NCBI RefSeq assembly: GCF_030851345.1
Contig: NZ_JALPNU010000029.1
Coordinates: forward strand, 1-41,839
Source of the DNA: Marinifilum sp. D714
Lineage (GTDB): Bacteria > Bacteroidota > Bacteroidia > Bacteroidales > Marinifilaceae
Direction: 5' to 3'
DNA length: 41,839 nucleotides
The notes below the pieces were generated by a model. It searched no databases and was not told the DNA's origin. It saw nothing but the letters and a program-made list of their open reading frames with translations. The translations under genes and the position numbers were made by a program. This document shows positions 14,803 to 22,041 of this stretch, one piece after another. Within the stretch, counting starts at the first letter, position 1. Each line of letters begins with the position of its first letter.

Positions 14803-14992
14803 GTTTCCGACTGTTGTGTATAATAATCAAATTAAGAAAATTGATATCATAAAAAATGCTAACTTTAAGGAACTTCAATTTGCACAAACACTAACCAAGC
14901 ATCCTCTATATTCGAAAGGTGGTTGAAGAACCAATTGAAGGATATGATAGCGGTGATTACGTAGCGATTTGTGCTGTAAAAAACTAGATGCT
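14803..14992 (+). other. Untranslated leader between attenuator and thiM, with coding-like remnants
   Basis: 190 nt. One frame ends ELQFAQTLTKHPLYSKGG-stop (stop near 14922), and the next frame continues VVEEPIEGYDSGDYVAICAV and two more residues to a TAG at 14985-14987. Neither has a good start. Read together they look like the 3' part of a frameshifted gene remnant, but this is weak and may be chance. Confidence 0.25.
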
Positions 14993-15790
14993 ATGAACCC
15001 AAAAGTGATTATAGAAAACCTGGAAGCAATCAGGAAAAATTCTCCCTTAGTGCACAATGTTACCAATTATGTGGTGATGAATAATACCGCAAATGCACTT
15101 CTGGCCATTGGGGCATCGCCGGTTATGGCACATGCTCAGGAAGAGGTTAAGGACATGGTAGGAATTGCTTCGGCTTTGGTGTTAAACATGGGAACCCTAT
15201 CAAAAGAATGGGTTGAATCGATGATTATTGCGGGCTTAAGGGCCAATGAAAGAAAAATTCCAATTGTCTTCGATCCCGTTGGTGCTGGTGCTACAGCCTA
15301 TCGAAACGAAATCGCAACGAGAATTATTAACAATTGCAATCCAGAAATTATCAGAGGAAATGCATCTGAAATCATGGCTTTGGTGAACCAGGAAATGAAA
15401 ACCAAGGGTGTTGATAGTGTTGTATCTACCAATTCGGCACTCGATTCAGCCAAATACTTAGCTCAATTGCACGAGTGTATTGTTGTAATTAGTGGAGAAG
15501 TAGACTATATCACAGATGGAAATCGAGTTGAAAATGTTGGCTTTGGAACTTCCATGATGGAAAAAGTAACAGGAATGGGATGTACGGCAACTGCTTTATT
15601 GGGAGCTTTTGCTGCTACCAACGATAATTTATTTGAAGCAGCCGTTAATGGAATGACTGTAATGGGAATTACTGGAGAATTAGCAAGCGCAAAAGCGAAT
15701 GGACCTGGAAGTATGCAAATGCATTTCTTGGATTGTTTGTATAATCTAAGTCAAGTGGAAATTGAACAAGCATTTTGTGCGGTAGAATGA
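14993..15790 (+). CDS. thiM: Hydroxyethylthiazole kinase
   Basis: 265 residues from ATG 14993 (the frame opens earlier only with a TTG). Phosphorylates 4-methyl-5-(2-hydroxyethyl)thiazole with ATP in thiamine salvage. Family motifs: VHNVTNYVVMNNTANALLAI (20-39), ASPVMAHAQEE (41-51), FDPVGAGAT (93-101), RGNASEI (121-127), and VTGMGCTATALLGAF around the catalytic Cys. First gene of the riboswitch-controlled operon; its stop overlaps the thiE start (ATGA). Confidence 0.95.
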   Translation: MNPKVIIENLEAIRKNSPLVHNVTNYVVMNNTANALLAIGASPVMAHAQEEVKDMVGIASALVLNMGTLSKEWVESMIIAGLRANERKIPIVFDPVGAGATAYRNEIATRIINNCNPEIIRGNASEIMALVNQEMKTKGVDSVVSTNSALDSAKYLAQLHECIVVISGEVDYITDGNRVENVGFGTSMMEKVTGMGCTATALLGAFAATNDNLFEAAVNGMTVMGITGELASAKANGPGSMQMHFLDCLYNLSQVEIEQAFCAVE

Positions 15791-16440
15791 TGAGAGCAGA
15801 TTTAAGTTTATATCTGGTTACAGATAAAGAATTGGCAAATGGCAAAGCACTTGAAGATATTGTTGAAGAGGCAGTAAAAGGAGGTGTTAGCATGGTGCAA
15901 ATCCGAGAAAAGGAGGCAAGTTCGAAAGATTTTTACCAGCTGGCTAGTAAAATCAAAAAAGTGCTTGAAAAATACAAAGTGCCTTTAATTATTAATGATC
16001 GATTAGATATTGCTTTGGCGGTGGATGCAGAAGGTTTGCACATTGGTCAGAGTGATTTGCCTTATAAAGTAGCACGTGAGATTTTAGGACCAAATAAGAT
16101 TATTGGACTTTCGGTTGAGAATATTGAACAGGCAAAGCAGGCGAACCAATTGGATGTAGATTACATTGGTTTATCGCCGGTATTTTCTACTCAAACCAAG
16201 AATGATATTGCCAAGCCGTTGGAATTGGATGGTGTGAAGAAAATTATGAGTTTTTCAAAGCATGCGGCTGTGGCTATTGGCGGAATTAATTCGGCAAATA
16301 CAGCAGATATTATTAAGGCAGGAGCAGATGGAATTGCAGTTGTTTCAGCAATTGTTTGTGCAGAAGATCCCTACAATGCATCAAAAGAACTGAAGGAAAT
16401 CGTTAACAGGAGTTTATCACTTAAAGCAATTGATTCATGA
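15787..16440 (+). CDS. thiE: Thiamine-phosphate synthase
   Basis: 217 residues. Joins HMP pyrophosphate and thiazole phosphate to thiamine monophosphate in the cytoplasm. Motifs of the TIM-barrel family: LYLVTD (8-13), VQIREKEAS, PLIINDRLDIALAVDAEGLH, GQSDLP, YIGLSPVFSTQTKND and AIGGINSAN. Two adjacent ATG codons (15787, 15790) are possible; both overlap the thiM stop, so translation is coupled. Its own stop overlaps tenA (ATGA at 16437). Confidence 0.95.
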   Translation: MMRADLSLYLVTDKELANGKALEDIVEEAVKGGVSMVQIREKEASSKDFYQLASKIKKVLEKYKVPLIINDRLDIALAVDAEGLHIGQSDLPYKVAREILGPNKIIGLSVENIEQAKQANQLDVDYIGLSPVFSTQTKNDIAKPLELDGVKKIMSFSKHAAVAIGGINSANTADIIKAGADGIAVVSAIVCAEDPYNASKELKEIVNRSLSLKAIDS

Positions 16441-17084
16441 AATGGTCTGAAGAAGCCTGGAGAAGAATTGAAGGAATTTATACACAAATACTAGAGCATC
16501 CTTTTATAATTGAACTGATGAGTGGTGAACTGGACAGAGAAAAATTCAAATTTTATTTGACTCAGGATTCCCTTTATCTGGCCGAGTTTGGCAAAGTGTT
16601 GGCAGGAATTGCCGTTAAACTGGAAGACTCAGAACAAAGGAAAGATTTTTTAAACTTTGCCAGTGATACCGTTGCCGTTGAGCAAGCATTGCATCAGTTT
16701 TATTTGAAAGATCAAAAACAAAATGGTAGTGTATCACCTTCTTGTTTGCTTTACACTTCTTTTATTCATAAGCAATTAGCTGCCGCTTCGGTTGAAGAAG
16801 CTGCAGCAGCTGTCTTACCTTGCTTTTGGATTTATAAAAAAGTGGGAGATTATATTCTGAAAAATCAGGATCAAAAAGACAATCCATACCAAAATTGGAT
16901 AGATACCTATGGAGGTGAAGAGTTTGCTCAAGCGGTTAAAAAAGCCATAGAAATATGCGATCATTTGGCTGTAAATACTTCTATTGAGAAGAGAAAAAAA
17001 ATGTGGAATGCCTTTGTAAAAGCATCTAAAATGGAGTGGATGTTTTGGGATAGTGCTTATAAAAGGGAAACATGGCCTGTATAA
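16437..17084 (+). CDS. tenA: TenA family aminopyrimidine aminohydrolase (thiaminase II), first copy
   Basis: 215 residues. TenA hydrolyses aminopyrimidine products of thiamine breakdown to HMP, and can cleave thiamine itself. The active-site set expected from B. subtilis TenA can be placed: Asp in TQDSLYL, Tyr in LLYTSF, the nucleophilic Cys and the Tyr of LPCFWIY, Tyr of TYGGEEF, and Glu in MEWMFW. The full set suggests a functional TenA_C-type enzyme. Translationally coupled to thiE; thiD follows after 12 nt. The second tenA in the same operon is clearly diverged from this one. Confidence 0.93.
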   Translation: MKWSEEAWRRIEGIYTQILEHPFIIELMSGELDREKFKFYLTQDSLYLAEFGKVLAGIAVKLEDSEQRKDFLNFASDTVAVEQALHQFYLKDQKQNGSVSPSCLLYTSFIHKQLAAASVEEAAAAVLPCFWIYKKVGDYILKNQDQKDNPYQNWIDTYGGEEFAQAVKKAIEICDHLAVNTSIEKRKKMWNAFVKASKMEWMFWDSAYKRETWPV

Positions 17085-17096
17085 AATAGTAAATTA

Positions 17097-17915
17097 ATGA
17101 AATACAATAAAGTTTTAAGCATCGCAGGAAGCGATTCTGGTGGTGGAGCAGGAATACAGGCTGATATTAAAGCCATTTCGGCATGCGGCTCCTATGCAGC
17201 TACAGCTATTACTGCAATAACAGTACAAAATACAGTGGGCGTAAGCAATGTGCATGCGATTCCCAATCAGATATTAGCAGAGCAAATAGATGCGGTTTTG
17301 AGTGATATTGGTGCTGATGCCATAAAAATTGGAATGTTGCATTCTTCGGAAACCATTCATGTTGTGGCCGATGCTCTGAAAAAATATCAAATTAAAAATG
17401 TGGTTCTTGATCCCGTAATGGTGGCAACCTCGGGTGATAAATTGTTGTTGGATGAGGCCATTACAACTTTAAGAGAGGTGTTGATACCAATGGTTAGGGT
17501 TATAACTCCTAATATTCCTGAAGCAGAAATTCTTCTGGGAAGACAAATCCCAACACAGGAAGATGTGTTTGAATGTGCTGCTGATTTAGCGAATCAATAC
17601 AAGGTTTCGGTTTTGCTTAAGGCAGGACATTTGAATGAGAATGAGTTGATTGATGTGTTTTACGATTTTGAAGCACAGGAAAGTGTAGAGATGAAATCTC
17701 TTCGCATGACAACAAAAAATACTCATGGCACTGGGTGTACCATGTCATCGGCATTTGCTGCTTTCCTTTCACAAGGATACGATCTTCAGGAATCTGCTAA
17801 AAAGGCCAAAAAGTACATCAATAATGCAATAATTGCCGGATCAGATTACAAAATTGGAGAAGGGCATGGACCTGTAAATCACTTTTACCATCTTATGGAG
17901 ACATGCGAGTATTAG
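17097..17915 (+). CDS. thiD: Hydroxymethylpyrimidine / phosphomethylpyrimidine kinase
   Basis: 272 residues. Phosphorylates HMP to HMP-P and then HMP-PP. Ribokinase-fold motifs are clear: SIAGSDSGGGAGIQADIKA (8-26), AIKIGML, VVLDPVMVATSGDKLL, TPNIPEAEILLG, and the anion-hole/base segment NTHGTGCTMSSAFAAFL. It is the single-domain form without a fused ThiE or TenA. The next gene starts 13 nt inside its 3' end. Confidence 0.95.
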   Translation: MKYNKVLSIAGSDSGGGAGIQADIKAISACGSYAATAITAITVQNTVGVSNVHAIPNQILAEQIDAVLSDIGADAIKIGMLHSSETIHVVADALKKYQIKNVVLDPVMVATSGDKLLLDEAITTLREVLIPMVRVITPNIPEAEILLGRQIPTQEDVFECAADLANQYKVSVLLKAGHLNENELIDVFYDFEAQESVEMKSLRMTTKNTHGTGCTMSSAFAAFLSQGYDLQESAKKAKKYINNAIIAGSDYKIGEGHGPVNHFYHLMETCEY

Positions 17916-18544
17916 GAACATTTACAGAGGACCTTTGGGAAGTTGCTTTCCCAGTATATCAACAATTAATTTCCTGTCGCTTTGTAAGTGAGCTGGCGTC
18001 AGGAACTTTAAGTAAGGAGAGTTTCTCGCATTATCTGACTCAGGATATTTTGTATTTGAAAAAGGACGCCGAAGCACTTGGAATGGTAGCTGAGAGAAGT
18101 AAAAATGATGCGGACAGAGATTTCTTTAAAAACTTGGAAAAGGATGGTTTAGAGGTTGAGTTTGTGTTAAGAAATGAATATCTAAGGCATTTTAATTTGC
18201 AAGAGGTAGGAATTCAATCCAAGGCTTTCGCAGATTATTCCAATTTCTTGGTGACTCATGCGCAGAACTCACCTCTGGAAGTAGCTTATGCAGCATTATT
18301 GCCTTGTTTTTGGATTTATGGTGCTGTCGCTGATACCATTATTCAAAAGAATGTTAGCAATAATCCTTACCAGAAATTTATCGATACCTATGCTGGTGAT
18401 GAATACCAATATTACACTCAAAAATTTATCGAAATAGTTGAGAGCAATTCTGTTGAATCAGAACATAAAGAGCAAGTAAAAGAAGCATTTGTTGAAGCCT
18501 GTAAACATGAATTAGCTGTTTTCGAAGAATCTTATACCATTTAA
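17903..18544 (+). CDS. tenA: TenA family aminopyrimidine aminohydrolase, second copy
   Basis: 213 residues. It keeps LTQDILYL, AYAALLPCFWIYGAV with the catalytic Cys, DTYAGDEYQYY and KHELAVFEESY with the terminal Glu. The segment that holds YTS in copy 1 reads FADYSNFLVTH here, so one active-site Tyr is shifted or replaced. It may prefer a different aminopyrimidine. Starts inside the thiD end (13-nt overlap), so it is part of the same operon, and it is followed at once by a 53-bp intergenic repeat. Confidence 0.92.
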   Translation: MRVLGTFTEDLWEVAFPVYQQLISCRFVSELASGTLSKESFSHYLTQDILYLKKDAEALGMVAERSKNDADRDFFKNLEKDGLEVEFVLRNEYLRHFNLQEVGIQSKAFADYSNFLVTHAQNSPLEVAYAALLPCFWIYGAVADTIIQKNVSNNPYQKFIDTYAGDEYQYYTQKFIEIVESNSVESEHKEQVKEAFVEACKHELAVFEESYTI

Positions 18545-18545
18545 G

Positions 18546-18598
18546 TTTCAAAGTGAGCTTTAAGCGAAACTGTGAAATATTAAATCGAAATGCCGATA
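18546..18598 (-). repeat. 53-bp palindromic intergenic repeat, copy B
   Basis: Reverse-complement partner of 4763-4815 with four mismatches. It begins 2 nt after the stop of the second tenA. The dyad arms are TTTCAAAGT (18546-18554) and ACTGTGAAA (18568-18576), one mismatch from perfect. Flanking sequence (CCGAT near 18593, ATCGG near 18619) can form a further stem. Confidence 0.75.
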
Positions 18599-18656
18599 TT
18601 TAAATTAGTTAATTAATAATCGGTATTACGATATTTAGCTTAAATATATCTAGAAC

Positions 18657-19223
18657 ATGAATATAGACCATAAAACAGCATTGCTATTAATCGATCTTCA
18701 AAATGGATTTGAAGATATTGAGTATTGGGGTGGAGGTAGAAACAATCCGGATGCAGAGCTAAAAGCCTCAAAAATTCTAAAAGCCTGGCGCGATAAAGGC
18801 TTGCCTTTATATCATGTTCAGCACTGTTCTACTACTAAGGGCTCACCTTTGGAATCCAATATGCCTGGCAACGAGTTCATGGAATTGACAAAACCAATTG
18901 AGAATGAACCTATCATTCAGAAGAATGTAAACTCTGCCTTTATTGGAACTGATTTGAAAAAGCAACTCGATGAAAAAGGGATCACAAAATTGGTGATTGT
19001 TGGATTAACCACTGATCATTGTATTTCTACCACAAGCAGAATGGCGGGGAACTTTGGCTTCGAAACCTATTTAATCGAAGATGCGCTTGCCACCTTCGAT
19101 AAAATAGGAGTGAATGGAGAAAAATATCCTGCTCAGCTGATTCATGATACGGCATTGGCCAGTTTGCATGAGGAGTTTGCAATGGTAATTACAATGTCAG
19201 ACTTATTGGAGCAGGAAAAATAG
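18657..19223 (+). CDS. Isochorismatase-family cysteine hydrolase
   Basis: 188 residues of the nicotinamidase/isochorismatase fold. The catalytic triad is Asp13 (LLLIDLQNGF), Lys89 (IIQKNVNSAF) and Cys122 (TTDHCISTT), with the usual non-proline cis-peptide region before Cys. The substrate is unknown: the metal-binding DxHxxxH of true nicotinamidases is not evident, so an amidohydrolase of another small amide or an isochorismatase-like enzyme is likelier. It lies between the thi operon and the sensor pair, and probably has its own promoter in the 112-nt gap. Confidence 0.88.
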   Translation: MNIDHKTALLLIDLQNGFEDIEYWGGGRNNPDAELKASKILKAWRDKGLPLYHVQHCSTTKGSPLESNMPGNEFMELTKPIENEPIIQKNVNSAFIGTDLKKQLDEKGITKLVIVGLTTDHCISTTSRMAGNFGFETYLIEDALATFDKIGVNGEKYPAQLIHDTALASLHEEFAMVITMSDLLEQEK

Positions 19224-19235
19224 TTAGCACTTATC

Positions 19236-19350
19236 TTTCCAAACACTATGGAATACCCTTTCCAAACAGTTTGGAATTGCTTTTCCTTACATTTTGGAAC
19301 TATGGTTCCAAGATGTTTGGAATTAGAATTCCATGTGTGTTTTAGATAAG
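19236..19350. repeat. Array of five 23-bp tandem repeats, each an imperfect palindrome
   Basis: Units start at 19236, 19259, 19282, 19305 and 19328, exactly 23 bp apart. Consensus TTTCCAAACANTTTGGAAT plus four variable bases. Unit 2 contains a perfect dyad TTCCAAAC-A-GTTTGGAA (19260-19276); units 1, 3 and 4 are imperfect and unit 5 is degenerate. A further dyad TTGGAAC-TATG-GTTCCAA bridges units 3 and 4. Outer arms ACTTATCT (about 19229) and AGATAAG (19344-19350) can also pair. The array fills the gap between two convergent genes. Confidence 0.85.
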
Positions 19351-19359
19351 GTGAGTAAA

Positions 19360-20124
19360 TTAGAAAATCATTAAACTCTTAATTTTATCGTGATAATTCT
19401 TTCCACTTGTGATTTTGGTTTGCCTTTCATCATTAAGTTGAAGAATGTAACGTCCTCCCAGGTATCTTTTTATTTCTTTTATATACATGGTATTTACGAT
19501 ACAGGATCTATGAACACGTAAAAAGTTTTCATCTAACTTTTGTTCAAGGTAGTTTAAGCTATGATCAATAATGAATTCTTTTCCTTCATTATTATTTATG
19601 CTGACGTATTTATCTTCAGCTTTAAAATGAGTGATGTCTTCTATGGCGACAAAGGCTACTCGATCTCCTAGCTTTACAGGTATTGAGCTCAACTCTTTTT
19701 TTGTAATTGTACTGAACTGTTTTGCAAGAATTTCTTCCAGTTTACTTAAATTATTTTCTCTTTCGATGAGCTCTAATTTTTCAATGGTTTTTTCCAAACG
19801 TTCTTTTTTTATAGGCTTTAAAAGGTAGTCGATGCTTGCAGTTTCGAAAGCCAAAAGAGCATATTCATCGTGTGCAGTACAAAAAATCACAAGAGGTTGA
19901 TGATGCAGTTCCTTTAGTATGTCAAAACCTGATTTTTCTGGCATTTGAATGTCTAAGAAAATTAAATCAGGTTTCAAATGGTTAATCATTTCAATTGCCT
20001 GCTTGCCATTGTCTGCCTCTCCAATAATTTCAACTCTGTCATTATGCGGAGCTAATAAGTTGATCAAACGTAGTCTTGCCAGTTGTTCGTCATCAATTAC
20101 GATTGATTTGTATTTAGTTTTCAT
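19360..20124 (-). CDS. LytTR-family response regulator
   Basis: 254 residues. Receiver domain (about 5-120) with DDE acidic residues at 11-13, phospho-acceptor Asp58 (LIFLDIQMPE), a conserved Thr (FCTAHDEYA) and Lys (LLKPIKKER). A linker leads to a LytTR DNA-binding domain (about 150-254) with FKAEDKYVSI, FLRVHRSCIVNTMYI and LNDERQTKITSGKNYHDKIK. Acts as a transcription regulator for the kinase encoded just upstream on the same strand, whose 3' end overlaps this start by 11 nt. Targets unknown. Its own end faces the 23-bp repeat array. Confidence 0.93.
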   Translation of the reverse strand: MKTKYKSIVIDDEQLARLRLINLLAPHNDRVEIIGEADNGKQAIEMINHLKPDLIFLDIQMPEKSGFDILKELHHQPLVIFCTAHDEYALLAFETASIDYLLKPIKKERLEKTIEKLELIERENNLSKLEEILAKQFSTITKKELSSIPVKLGDRVAFVAIEDITHFKAEDKYVSINNNEGKEFIIDHSLNYLEQKLDENFLRVHRSCIVNTMYIKEIKRYLGGRYILQLNDERQTKITSGKNYHDKIKSLMIF

Positions 20125-21904
20125 GCGGTAAAGGTTTTTGTGAAAGTGGCAGGCTTATGCAAATGTATTTGTTGGGCTGGTTCTGCCATGTGATTCTTGC
20201 TGATTTTTCATAAATAATATCTAATTTCTCATACAGACTTCTTAGGCCATAACCAGAAATTGGAGTGTCAGGGAAATCCGGACCATTATCATGAACTTTA
20301 ATCGTCAATTCATCAGCTTTCTTTTTGATTTCCAGTTTAATTTTACCTGCATCCTGAATTTTCGAAATTCCATGTTTTATGGAGTTCTCAATAAGTGGTT
20401 GTATTAAAAAGCGTGGAACCAAACTGGTTTCAATTTCTTCATCTATATCAATTTGAAAATCTAATTTTTCACCAAAGCGAACTTTTTCTATTTGTAAATA
20501 AGTTCTAGTAATTTCAACCTCCTTTTTTATTTCAATCATATCCTGATTGTTGTGGTTTATTGCATATCTGAAAAAATCAGATAGTTCAAGAGCCATATCT
20601 TCGGTTTTTTCTGGGCTGATATGGGCAAGTGTTGCAATCGAGTTTAATGAATTGTATAAGAAATGCGGGTTAATTCTTGAATGTAATGATTGAAGTTCAG
20701 CCTTGGTTTTTAATAGCTTCAATTTTGACAACTCCATATCTCGAAGTCTGATTTCTTGTATGTTTTGAAAATTGGTAAAGTTAAAAATCAGCCTAAAGCA
20801 AACTATCATGATTACAATTGTCAATTGCTCAAAACTCAATTCCCAATTCCAATAAGCTTTATACGATAAACTTAAAGGCAAAATATAAGAATATCCAATA
20901 AAGAAGAAATAGGTAAAAACGAATGTTGTCACCGATTGTTTGATGAGCTTGGTTGAGATCTTTTGAACTTTGAATCTTTTCTCGATTAGATAAATGAATA
21001 ACAATTCAAAAAATAACAATACTTGCGTTAGCAAAACGATTTTTAGAATATCTGGCCAGACAATGAATTTATATTCAGTAAATCGTTGTGAAAGCAGATA
21101 AAAGAAAAGTATACAATTGATGATCAGAAAGCCTTGTTTTACAAACTCTTTCCAATTTTTTGATTCGGTTTTAATCAAATGGAATTTTAGCAGTAAGAGC
21201 AGAGAAACAAATCCTAGTATAATTGCGATTGCCTCACTGGTAAATCGAATTCTATCTCCAAACCGATAATAATAATATTCAATAAACGAACCATTAAAAT
21301 TGGATTTAAACTGACTGTAAAAATCTTTTGAATATAGTTTTTGTATCAAAAATTGATCTGCTTCGGTAAATTTAGTTTTGATGGGATCATCTTCATGAAA
21401 AATACTTTGCGCAATGCCTGTATCTCCAGTTGGATTTTGCTGCTTTGCAGTTAAACTACTAATCAAATAATATTCTAAATATGGTTTTCGTACAGTTTGT
21501 TCCATATCATCAAATGAGAATTGATGCTCTTGAGATATGATGGTTCCATACTTTTTTAGACCATAAAAATTATGAATTTCTCTAGCTCCAGTTCCACTTC
21601 TAATCCATAATGTAATATTAGGTAGTGAATCATTGAGTTCAATGTTTACAGTATTGATAAGAGGCTTTACTTTTCCGATCAATTGTTGAATACAAACAGA
21701 ATCTTGTTTGTTAAAACCTCCTTTAAGATGAATGCGAATATCTTTTTCGAATCGATAAGCTTTGGCATTAGGTGGTAAAATTTTATCACGAATAAAGTTC
21801 CAGTATGTATGTTCCATATTTGGGTGGATTTTATTTGATTGCCCAAATAGTAAAACTGGAGATAAGTTGCTTATTAAGAATATAGCTACTAATATTTGTC
21901 TCAT
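20114..21904 (-). CDS. LytS/YehU-type sensor histidine kinase
   Basis: 596 residues. A signal peptide (about 1-22) and a periplasmic domain of about 190 residues are followed by five or so membrane segments (about 220-380). Then comes the His_kinase domain with His414 in RINPHFLYNSLNSIA and an HATPase with FLIQPLIENSIKHGI, DNGPDFP and GYGLRSLYEKL. This is the histidine-kinase class that pairs with LytTR regulators, and the regulator gene overlaps its end by 11 nt. The periplasmic domain (SNKIHPNMEHTYWNF onward) is not one I recognise, so the signal is unknown. Confidence 0.9.
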   Translation of the reverse strand: MRQILVAIFLISNLSPVLLFGQSNKIHPNMEHTYWNFIRDKILPPNAKAYRFEKDIRIHLKGGFNKQDSVCIQQLIGKVKPLINTVNIELNDSLPNITLWIRSGTGAREIHNFYGLKKYGTIISQEHQFSFDDMEQTVRKPYLEYYLISSLTAKQQNPTGDTGIAQSIFHEDDPIKTKFTEADQFLIQKLYSKDFYSQFKSNFNGSFIEYYYYRFGDRIRFTSEAIAIILGFVSLLLLLKFHLIKTESKNWKEFVKQGFLIINCILFFYLLSQRFTEYKFIVWPDILKIVLLTQVLLFFELLFIYLIEKRFKVQKISTKLIKQSVTTFVFTYFFFIGYSYILPLSLSYKAYWNWELSFEQLTIVIMIVCFRLIFNFTNFQNIQEIRLRDMELSKLKLLKTKAELQSLHSRINPHFLYNSLNSIATLAHISPEKTEDMALELSDFFRYAINHNNQDMIEIKKEVEITRTYLQIEKVRFGEKLDFQIDIDEEIETSLVPRFLIQPLIENSIKHGISKIQDAGKIKLEIKKKADELTIKVHDNGPDFPDTPISGYGLRSLYEKLDIIYEKSARITWQNQPNKYICISLPLSQKPLPHEN

Positions 21905-22041
21905 AGTTTATTGTTTTAAAGATTTCAAGAGTAAAGAAACCTTTAGAAGCATAAAACTACAAGATAAATCGGATAAAGTATGTTAATATTCCGATAAACA
22001 GATTATTTCTTGTTGTTAAATCGTAACAGGTAAATAAGTAC

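Noticed and set aside
14642-14887. Minus-strand frame of 81 codons
   Set aside because: Covers the TPP riboswitch and its terminator on the other strand; conserved RNA structure explains the sequence.
19236-19350. CRISPR array
   Set aside because: Repeats are contiguous without spacers, and no cas genes are present.
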